Shown: in pieces, positions 1 to 5,067 of the stretch
Layout: each line of letters starts with the position of its first letter
How positions within the stretch are numbered: position 1 is the stretch's first letter
From: Marinilabiliales bacterium
GTDB taxonomy: Bacteria; Bacteroidota; Bacteroidia; Bacteroidales; BM523
Assembly: GCA_002869425.1 (NCBI GenBank)
Contig: PKSZ01000709.1
Span: forward strand, 1 to 5,067
Reading direction: 5' to 3'
Length of the DNA: 5,067 bases
Translations under genes and position numbers: made by a program
The notes under the pieces: model-generated
What the model was told of the DNA's origin: nothing
Seen by the model: the letters and a program-made list of their open reading frames with translations, nothing else
The model's database searches: none

Positions 1-1831
1 CAAGCTTCTTATAATACGCTTCAGCAATAAATTTGAAAGGACGACCCCATAGTAAAAAGTTGAGATCAGAGCCTGCAACAATATGAAATGATTTTTGTGC
101 CTTAACATCTGTATGAATATTGCCATCAAGATCTCTTAGCTCTTTATAGAAAGGAGGCTGATAATAATAGCCTGCTGCAATCCTTAATAAAATATCTCTT
201 TCCCAGTTTGGTTTATAAGCAAGATTGATTCTTGGACTAGTAATAAACTGTTTATTCAGCGTCCAGTAATGGGCCCTAATTCCTATAGTAAGATTTATTT
301 CTGAGCTGTCCAGAATAAAGTTGTGTGCATCCTGGATATAGGCAGTTAATCGATCAGATTCGATGGCGTTATTACTGACCAGGGTTCTGTATAGATTTAC
401 AGCTGTGTCAGAATAAGGAAGAGAATAACCCGATGAATCCAGCATTTGCCATTCGTTTATTTCATCGCTTACAATTTCGTGTTTATAACTGACACCCCAC
501 ATCAGGATGTTGCTTTCATCTTCATTTGCAATAAGTGCTTTGTGTGATAAATTGAAAATTCTGGCATTCAGATAGTTTCTTGCATGATTTAAAAAAGTTC
601 CAATACCAATATTCATCAGGCTGTCCCCAAATGAATCAGAACCCATATCTTTATCCAATTCGTTGATAAAATATTGACCCTGTATATCATATGTTTCTAC
701 TTCTTGTGTTTGGTAGCCACTGGCAATAAATTTAAAAGACCTGTTTTTGGATGGATGATAATTGCCTGAAACGGCTCCTGTAACAGATGAAAATTTATCC
801 ATTTCATGGCCATCAAAATATATTTTCAGGTTAAGCGCTTCATTCCATGTGCCAAAGGCAGTCTCCAGTGTCTCAGGAACAAAAGTGTATTTGTTTTGAG
901 CAATATTTGCAAGAAAGCTTAATTCAAAATTGGTATTAACATCATATGTAAGGTAAGTTTGAAAATCGTAAAATGAAGGATTATACTCACCTTTTGTATC
1001 CAAACTGTTAAGCATGTACTTGGATGTTTTATAACGAAACCCGGTGATATGTGTAAATCTATGATTATCACTTGAGCCCTCGATATGAGCAGAACCGCCC
1101 AAAAGACTGGCTGATACTGTCCCTGCAAATTCATTGGGTTTACGATATTTAATGTCGAGTACTGAGGACATTTTGTCTCCATACTTAGCTTCAAATCCTC
1201 CAGCCGAAAACAGTACAGATGATACCATGTCAGGATTGGTAAAGCTCAATCCTTCCTGTTGTCCAGACCTTACGAGAAATGGCCTGTATACTTCTATATC
1301 ATTTACATAAACAAGGTTCTCATCAAAGTTACCACCCCGTACAGAATATTGAGAACTTAGCTCTCCGCCTCCTTTGGCAACCCCAAGTTGACCAATTAGC
1401 AGAGATTCAATGCCTTGAGCAGCACTTGGTATTACCTTTATTGTTTTTGTAGGAATTCTACTGATACTGTTTGCTCTTTCGTATTGATCTTCAATAGTAA
1501 CACCTTTTAACATTAAAGCACCACGTTCCATTCTTTTGTCAAGTCGAACAATTTCTCCCGGCTTTCCTTTTACCCAAACCGTATCATTTTTATATTCAAG
1601 ATGTGAGAAAACAAAAGCATATGATTTATTGGCAGGAATTTCAATTAAATATTTGCCATTAAAATCAGAAGTAGTACCTGAAAAGCCCAGAACAGTTATG
1701 TTGACCAATTCTACTGGTATTCCGGCTTCATTTCTTACGATTCCTTTTACAGTAACTTTTTCCTGTGCATTCGAAACAAATCCTGCTAGAAAAAATAATA
1801 CCAACCACAAGTACGCCGAAAATTTCATCAT
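1..1831 (-). CDS. TonB-dependent outer-membrane receptor, 3' end outside window
   Basis: This outer-membrane receptor should use TonB/ExbBD energy to take up a ligand; the ligand cannot be read from the sequence. The frame is open for 610 codons from ATG 1831 to the window edge with no frameshift. Residues 1-23 form a signal peptide with a likely cut at SNA|QE. Residues 26-105 are a carboxypeptidase-regulatory-like beta domain. Residues about 120-235 are the plug, including the YSVRGGNFDENLVYVND stretch from 162 and GGFEAKYGDKMSSVLDI at 211-227. Beta-barrel sequence follows, with YYYQPPFYKELRD near 556 and WGRPFKFIAEAYYK near the edge. These blocks match a strongly conserved single-gene Bacteroidota receptor type that I recall as roughly 800-900 residues long, so some 200 or more are missing here. 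No STN signalling domain and no SusD-like partner are visible. A second ATG at 1828 is an equally possible start. It lies 87 bases downstream of anmK. The family call is firm; the substrate is unknown. Confidence 0.93.
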   Translation of the reverse strand, partial: MMKFSAYLWLVLFFLAGFVSNAQEKVTVKGIVRNEAGIPVELVNITVLGFSGTTSDFNGKYLIEIPANKSYAFVFSHLEYKNDTVWVKGKPGEIVRLDKRMERGALMLKGVTIEDQYERANSISRIPTKTIKVIPSAAQGIESLLIGQLGVAKGGGELSSQYSVRGGNFDENLVYVNDIEVYRPFLVRSGQQEGLSFTNPDMVSSVLFSAGGFEAKYGDKMSSVLDIKYRKPNEFAGTVSASLLGGSAHIEGSSDNHRFTHITGFRYKTSKYMLNSLDTKGEYNPSFYDFQTYLTYDVNTNFELSFLANIAQNKYTFVPETLETAFGTWNEALNLKIYFDGHEMDKFSSVTGAVSGNYHPSKNRSFKFIASGYQTQEVETYDIQGQYFINELDKDMGSDSFGDSLMNIGIGTFLNHARNYLNARIFNLSHKALIANEDESNILMWGVSYKHEIVSDEINEWQMLDSSGYSLPYSDTAVNLYRTLVSNNAIESDRLTAYIQDAHNFILDSSEINLTIGIRAHYWTLNKQFITSPRINLAYKPNWERDILLRIAAGYYYQPPFYKELRDLDGNIHTDVKAQKSFHIVAGSDLNFLLWGRPFKFIAEAYYKKL

Positions 1832-1837
1832 TCGCTG

Positions 1838-1845
1838 CAAAATTA
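1838..1845 (-). promoter_or_regulatory. Candidate -7 element of the receptor promoter
   Basis: On the minus strand these bases read TAATTTTG, a full match to the Bacteroidota -7 consensus TAnnTTTG. Only six bases (CAGCGA) separate it from the receptor's first ATG, so transcription would begin at or next to the start codon and give a very short or absent leader. No TTG is present at the usual 17-23 base distance upstream, so the -33 half is weak or replaced by activator control. One 8-mer in AT-rich DNA can occur by chance, but its position at the start of the gene argues for function. Confidence 0.45.
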
Positions 1846-1850
1846 ATTAT

Positions 1851-1867
1851 TTTCTTTAACTAAGAAA
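1851..1867. repeat. Short inverted repeat in the anmK-receptor gap
   Basis: The sequence TTTCTT-TAACT-AAGAAA has two perfect 6-base arms around a 5-base loop. It lies where the -33 region of the receptor promoter would be, so an operator role is possible. It is AT-rich and would form only a weak hairpin with no clean T-run after it, so a terminator for anmK is unlikely. A chance match in such AT-rich DNA is also plausible. Confidence 0.2.
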
Positions 1868-1918
1868 TTTTAGCATTATTGTGAATTGCTTATGGTTTTT
1901 GTCAACTGAGTCATTTTC

Positions 1919-2977
1919 TTATAAATAAATACAACCTCCAATATTATCATGATCAGCACCTGTTACACTGGCAAGACAATTGGATTCTTTTCTAAGTCGT
2001 AAAACACCTAGAAAGGCAAATAAGAGCGCTTCCTTGTAGTCAATAATTTTTTCATTGGGGATAATAATCTCTTTTTTGGTCAAAGAATTTAGTCTTTGAA
2101 TTAGAAATGAATTTTTGGCACCACCACCAGTAACAAAAATATTATTACCATTTGTTTTGTTAATAACACTGCTAAGCTGGATAGCGATATGTTCATATAG
2201 GGTTCTTAGTTTATCTATGGTATTTGTTTTACAAGAATCAACCAATGGAAGAAATTCTTTTTCCAGCCATTCTCTACCCAATGATTTTGGTGCTTGCAGA
2301 TCGTAATAATCAAGCTTGTTGAGTTCCTCAATTAATTCTGCATTAACTTGGGCTTTTTTTCCTAACTCTCCGTTTTTATCAAAGTTGTAGCCCAAATCGG
2401 ATGAAAGGAGATTCAGTGCAATATTAACCGGACATATATCAAAAGCCTTCCTGCTTAGTCCTTCTTCAAAAGATATGTTTGCAAAACCTCCCAAGTTTAA
2501 ACACATATCATATTGACCGAAAAGCTTGCGGTCTCCTATCGGAACAAGTGGGGCGCCCTGACCGTTTAATTCCATGTCAATAGTTCTGAAATCACATATG
2601 GTTGTTATCTGCGTAGTAGCAGCAATGGCAGCACCACTTCCTAGCTGATACGTTAACAGGTCGCCGGGATTATGAAAAACAGTATGACCATGTGAAGCAA
2701 TTAGCATAGGTGTATCAGATATATTGGATTTGAATTTTTTAACCTGTTCACCAATAAACCTACCATAAATTCTATCAAGCTTAATAAGTTGCATACCAGA
2801 CATTCCTGGTGCTTTTACAAGTAGCTCTTTAATAGACTCAGGATATTCAATAGTATCAGCCTGTAGTATAGAATATTTCCAAACTGCCTGATCCTGAAGT
2901 TCAAATTTACAGTATGCCAGATCAAGTCCATCCAATGATGTTCCAGACATAGCGCCAATAGCATAGTATTTAATCAT
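1919..2977 (-). CDS. anmK: Anhydro-N-acetylmuramic acid kinase (AnmK)
   Basis: AnmK is a cytoplasmic enzyme of peptidoglycan recycling. It uses ATP and water to open the 1,6-anhydro ring of anhydro-MurNAc and phosphorylate it, giving MurNAc-6-phosphate. The 352-residue product is full length (E. coli AnmK is about 369). From the N-terminus it shows GAMSGTSLDG (8-17, phosphate-binding), SHGHTVFH (95-102), DFR (129-131) with GQGAPLVP (139-146), LNLGGF (160-165), FDICPVN (179-185), KSLGREW (231-237), TGGGAKN (283-289, nucleotide-binding) and SVTGA (337-341). Asp180 aligns with the catalytic base known in Pseudomonas AnmK (Asp182, in FDCGPGN), although the following GPGN is replaced by CPVN. I chose ATG 2977 because it puts the kinase motif at residue 8, as in relatives. 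The upstream in-frame alternative at 3004 is a TTG inside the M23 gene. The start is 4 bases after the M23 stop codon, so the two are probably one transcript with coupled translation. No Shine-Dalgarno sequence is visible, as is common in this phylum. Confidence 0.96.
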   Translation of the reverse strand: MIKYYAIGAMSGTSLDGLDLAYCKFELQDQAVWKYSILQADTIEYPESIKELLVKAPGMSGMQLIKLDRIYGRFIGEQVKKFKSNISDTPMLIASHGHTVFHNPGDLLTYQLGSGAAIAATTQITTICDFRTIDMELNGQGAPLVPIGDRKLFGQYDMCLNLGGFANISFEEGLSRKAFDICPVNIALNLLSSDLGYNFDKNGELGKKAQVNAELIEELNKLDYYDLQAPKSLGREWLEKEFLPLVDSCKTNTIDKLRTLYEHIAIQLSSVINKTNGNNIFVTGGGAKNSFLIQRLNSLTKKEIIIPNEKIIDYKEALLFAFLGVLRLRKESNCLASVTGADHDNIGGCIYL

Positions 2978-2981
2978 CTTG

Positions 2982-4697
2982 TTATAATGAAAAATTTGTT
3001 TCAAATCTTGTTTTATTCCCTACCGCATCTTCAACAATTAGAAGAAAATGGTGATATTTTTTTTCTAGTAAGGACTCTTTGTCAATGTAAGCTGATAATT
3101 TAGCTGTTTTACCATCGAAATTCATCAATAGCCATTTATTATCAATATAGGCATTATATTTTGAAATTCCGGAAAGGTTGTCTGTTATTCGGAATCGTAT
3201 TGTTTTGTTTTTGAGTCTGGTACTGTCTGCACCAAAACTATAGTTTCTTACAGAGGGAGGAAGAGTATCCTGAGTAATGTAAAAATAGCCAAATTTATCT
3301 GTTTCAGCAATTATGACATTATCTTCAATTTGTGATTCTAATGCAAACTTTCTGTTTTTGTATTTTCTTATAAAAAGAAGACCTCGTTTGGTTTTTAATG
3401 AATCATCCAACTTGTATTCAATTTTAACAGGATAATGCAGTGGCGTTTCCGGGTTGTGAAGCATAAAGGAAACATCGTTATGACCATCTTCTTTATGATA
3501 TTGAAAGCAAATTGTGTCGTATAAAGCACCTTTGGGTATGGTTATGGAAAGATTGGAGTCTTTGATTGTATTAATTTTCATTGGAACAAATACAGAATAA
3601 CAATTCTGCTTTGCACAAATATTATCTGTTTCTTTTTCCTTCTGAATTGTGAAATTTAATTCAGAAAGATTGCCGTATGTATCCGATACTTCAATTTTTA
3701 TTTTTCTTTCCATATTATCAGGAACGGATAAAAACCCATCATTCTTGATGAAAACGTAATTGGATAATCTATTGTTTGCATCCTTATACAGCTTATGAAT
3801 TTTAGTTCTGTTTTTGATTTTTTCTTTGTAATCAATATGGCTGTTTATGTATCTTGATTCAAAAAAGTCCACTTTATCAAGCTTAAAATAATATATCATG
3901 GTATCGTTTACAAAAAGCTTTATTTCATAAATACCACAAACATTGTGGCTTCCATTAAGATAGTCAGCTGTTTCAATACCAAAGGCTATGTAGTTACCTG
4001 TTTCAATGGTTTTGTTTATAGTGTATTTACCATTTCTGCCTGCGGTTTTGAATGAGTTTGTAGAACAATTGTATTTATATTTTTCATTCTTTGGGAAGTT
4101 GTAAACATAGAGTCTTTTAATAACCGGTTTGATATTGTCTTTAATGTCAAAACCAAACAACATTGGATTTACGGCAATTTCTGATTCTGTTTCTCTTATT
4201 TCAAAATGAAGGTGGGGGCCGCCATAGCTACCTGTATTTCCACTTTTTCCAATTACTTCACCTTTTCTTACAACAAGTTGAGTTTTTCCTGGGTAAATAT
4301 CTACATCAAAGGATTTTTTTTGGTTTTGAACCATTTTTGTGAACTTTTCAATTTTAGGTGAAAAGCTATCAAGGTGGCCATAAACTGAAGTATAACCATT
4401 GTAATGTGTTACGTATAAGGCATAACCATAGCCCCAGGGAGATATTTTAATCCTGCTTACATAGCCAGAATCAATAGCATAAATATTTTTTCCAATAACG
4501 CCCATTGTTTTAAAATCGAGACCTGCGTGGAAGTGATTGGTTCTTAATTCACCAAAATTTGCTGAAAGAAGAATAGGGAAGTCTATTGGAGACCTAAAGT
4601 GACCTACTGGTATTTTTAAATTGGGTTGCGCTTCACACAATATTGGTAATGAGCTTATAATTAGCAGTATGAGTGTCTTACAAAGCCTCTTTGTCAT
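2982..4697 (-). CDS. Secreted M23-family zinc metallopeptidase (peptidoglycan endopeptidase)
   Basis: M23 (LytM/lysostaphin-type) enzymes cut peptide cross-links in peptidoglycan. The 571-residue product starts with a signal peptide (about 1-23, likely cut CEA|QP) and should be exported; the Cys before the cut lacks a proper lipobox. The catalytic domain covers about 35-185 and looks active: HAGLD gives zinc ligands His57 and Asp61, YGH gives His108, and GPHLHFE gives His162 and His164. About 380 residues follow. They include RYINSHIDY near 282-290, an Ig-like strand pair near 330-351, and a C-terminal Ig-like domain from about 481 (RITDNLSGI, then VEDAVGNKTRF). This layout recurs in Bacteroidota M23 proteins, where the tail's role is unclear. 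ATG 4697 is preferred over an in-frame TTG at 4718, since it gives a compact MTKR n-region before the hydrophobic segment. The gene precedes anmK by 4 bases and diverges from the plus-strand coiled-coil gene. The exact cross-link cleaved is not predictable. Confidence 0.95.
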   Translation of the reverse strand: MTKRLCKTLILLIISSLPILCEAQPNLKIPVGHFRSPIDFPILLSANFGELRTNHFHAGLDFKTMGVIGKNIYAIDSGYVSRIKISPWGYGYALYVTHYNGYTSVYGHLDSFSPKIEKFTKMVQNQKKSFDVDIYPGKTQLVVRKGEVIGKSGNTGSYGGPHLHFEIRETESEIAVNPMLFGFDIKDNIKPVIKRLYVYNFPKNEKYKYNCSTNSFKTAGRNGKYTINKTIETGNYIAFGIETADYLNGSHNVCGIYEIKLFVNDTMIYYFKLDKVDFFESRYINSHIDYKEKIKNRTKIHKLYKDANNRLSNYVFIKNDGFLSVPDNMERKIKIEVSDTYGNLSELNFTIQKEKETDNICAKQNCYSVFVPMKINTIKDSNLSITIPKGALYDTICFQYHKEDGHNDVSFMLHNPETPLHYPVKIEYKLDDSLKTKRGLLFIRKYKNRKFALESQIEDNVIIAETDKFGYFYITQDTLPPSVRNYSFGADSTRLKNKTIRFRITDNLSGISKYNAYIDNKWLLMNFDGKTAKLSAYIDKESLLEKKYHHFLLIVEDAVGNKTRFETNFSL

Positions 4698-4715
4698 GCA
4701 GTCTTTTCTTTGGAA

Positions 4716-4723
4716 CAAAAGTT
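4716..4723 (-). promoter_or_regulatory. Weak candidate -7 element of the M23-anmK unit
   Basis: On the minus strand the bases read AACTTTTG, seven of eight matching TAnnTTTG. Transcription from here would start about 12-15 bases before ATG 4697, which is a plausible leader length. No TTG lies at the expected -33 distance, and the surrounding DNA is rich in A and T runs that yield other partial matches, such as TATTTTTT a little upstream. It is the best candidate I can see in the 101-base divergent gap, but a weak one. Confidence 0.25.
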
Positions 4724-4747
4724 TTAAAAAAATAGGATAAATAAAAA

Positions 4748-4778
4748 TTGTATAATTGTTAAAGCAATGCTAAATTTG
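4748..4778 (+). promoter_or_regulatory. Bacteroidota-type promoter of the coiled-coil gene
   Basis: TTG at 4748-4750 and TAAATTTG at 4771-4778 are separated by 20 bases. This fits the phylum's TTG-N17-23-TAnnTTTG promoter with no mismatch. The expected transcription start is near 4784, about 15 bases before the ATG at 4799. It is the best promoter match I found in the window and it supports 4799 as a genuine start. Confidence 0.6.
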
Positions 4779-4798
4779 TAGATAATAAATAAGTTAAA

Positions 4799-5067
4799 AT
4801 GGATGTAGATTATATTGTGGTAATTAATGAATTAAGGGATAAATTAACCCGTCTTATCACTCTATATGAGGCATCTAAAAGCGATAATTAAAAATTATTA
4901 GCAGAAAAAAATGAACTGATAACTAAAATTGAAAATAAAGAAGATTATCTCAAGAAACACATTCAACCATATCAATTAATTAACTATATAAACAACAAAA
5001 CAGAAAAAGATTCATATATTTATTTAATATATACTGGAAAATTTGGTTTTTTATTTAACAGGAATTA
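4799..5067 (+). pseudogene. Small coiled-coil protein gene with in-frame TAA at codon 31, runs off window
   Basis: ATG 4799 opens a frame that reads 30 codons (MDVDYIVVINELRDKLTRLI onward) and meets TAA at 4889-4891. The same frame then stays open for 58 more codons to the window edge, beginning KLLAEKNELITKIENK. Hydrophobic 3-4 spacing (Leu12, Leu16, Leu19, Tyr23, then Leu33, Leu40, Ile44, Leu51) keeps one heptad register across the stop, so a single substitution such as Gln CAA or Lys AAA to TAA explains it better than an indel. No Met occurs in frame after the stop, so the second half is not an evident separate gene. After about codon 55 the product becomes rich in Asn, Tyr, Ile and Lys, contains a Pro, and loses the coiled coil. 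From memory, the N-terminus resembles the roughly 100-residue coiled-coil protein encoded before zapA in many Bacteroidota, but that family's usual C-terminal motif is not seen in any of the three plus-strand frames here. Alternatives are a real 30-residue protein, a sequencing or assembly error, or stop readthrough. Confidence 0.55.

Noticed and set aside
919..1194. Minus-strand 91-codon open frame
   Set aside because: It lies inside the receptor gene in another frame. The receptor frame is continuous and clearly conserved, and the alternative translation resembles nothing.
1536..1859. Plus-strand 107-codon open frame over the receptor's 5' end
   Set aside because: It is antisense to the signal peptide and carboxypeptidase-like domain and shows no recognisable protein features, so it is a shadow of the receptor gene.
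2115..2306. Plus-strand 63-codon open frame inside anmK
   Set aside because: It is antisense to well-conserved AnmK codons. Its hydrophobic start is a by-product of the complementary sequence.
2978..3004. Longer AnmK start (TTG at 3004) overlapping the M23 gene
   Set aside because: It uses TTG, adds nine residues not expected in the family, and an ATG at 2977 sits at the right distance from the kinase motif.
4698..4718. Longer M23 start (TTG at 4718)
   Set aside because: The ATG at 4697 gives a standard signal peptide; the extension adds an uncommon start codon and overlaps the candidate -7 element.
4889..4891. TAA as a reassigned sense codon
   Set aside because: Both the M23 and anmK genes end at TAA where their families normally end, so the codon works as a stop in this genome.
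5014..5032. Inverted repeat ATATATT-TATTT-AATATAT followed by a T-run near 5048
   Set aside because: The arms are entirely A/T and would be unstable, and the T-run is over ten bases away, so it is not a credible terminator.

Overview
The window comes from an AT-rich member of the Bacteroidota. Three things point there: a TonB-dependent receptor of the type with an N-terminal carboxypeptidase-regulatory-like domain, an M23 metallopeptidase with the long C-terminal extension typical of that phylum, and promoter-like sequences of the phylum's TTG...TAnnTTTG form. I cannot place it more finely. All three complete genes and the large partial one look like ordinary chromosomal genes. I see no transposase, phage gene, CRISPR array, tRNA or rRNA.

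Layout. Positions 1-1831 (minus strand) hold the first 610 codons of an outer-membrane TonB-dependent receptor whose 3' end lies outside the window. Positions 1919-2977 (minus) encode AnmK, anhydro-N-acetylmuramic acid kinase. Positions 2982-4697 (minus) encode a secreted M23 zinc endopeptidase. The peptidase and AnmK genes are 4 bases apart and are probably co-transcribed. The receptor follows AnmK after 87 bases and has its own -7-like element just before its start codon. On the plus strand, divergent from the peptidase gene, a well-formed promoter (4748-4778) leads into a small coiled-coil gene at 4799. That gene is interrupted at codon 31 by an in-frame TAA, and the frame then stays open to the window edge.

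How the genes fit together. The M23 enzyme should act on peptidoglycan peptides in the periplasm or at the cell surface. AnmK phosphorylates the anhydro-muramic sugar released by lytic transglycosylases, so the pair suggests a small cell-wall turnover and recycling unit. The receptor imports an unknown ligand, and its link to the other two is positional only. The divergent coiled-coil gene resembles, from memory, the short coiled-coil protein often encoded just upstream of zapA in Bacteroidota, but zapA itself would lie beyond the window.

The most notable observation is that interrupted reading frame: an intact promoter, an uninterrupted heptad register on both sides of the stop, and then loss of coiled-coil character after about codon 55. 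I did not find a convincing new biological system in this window.
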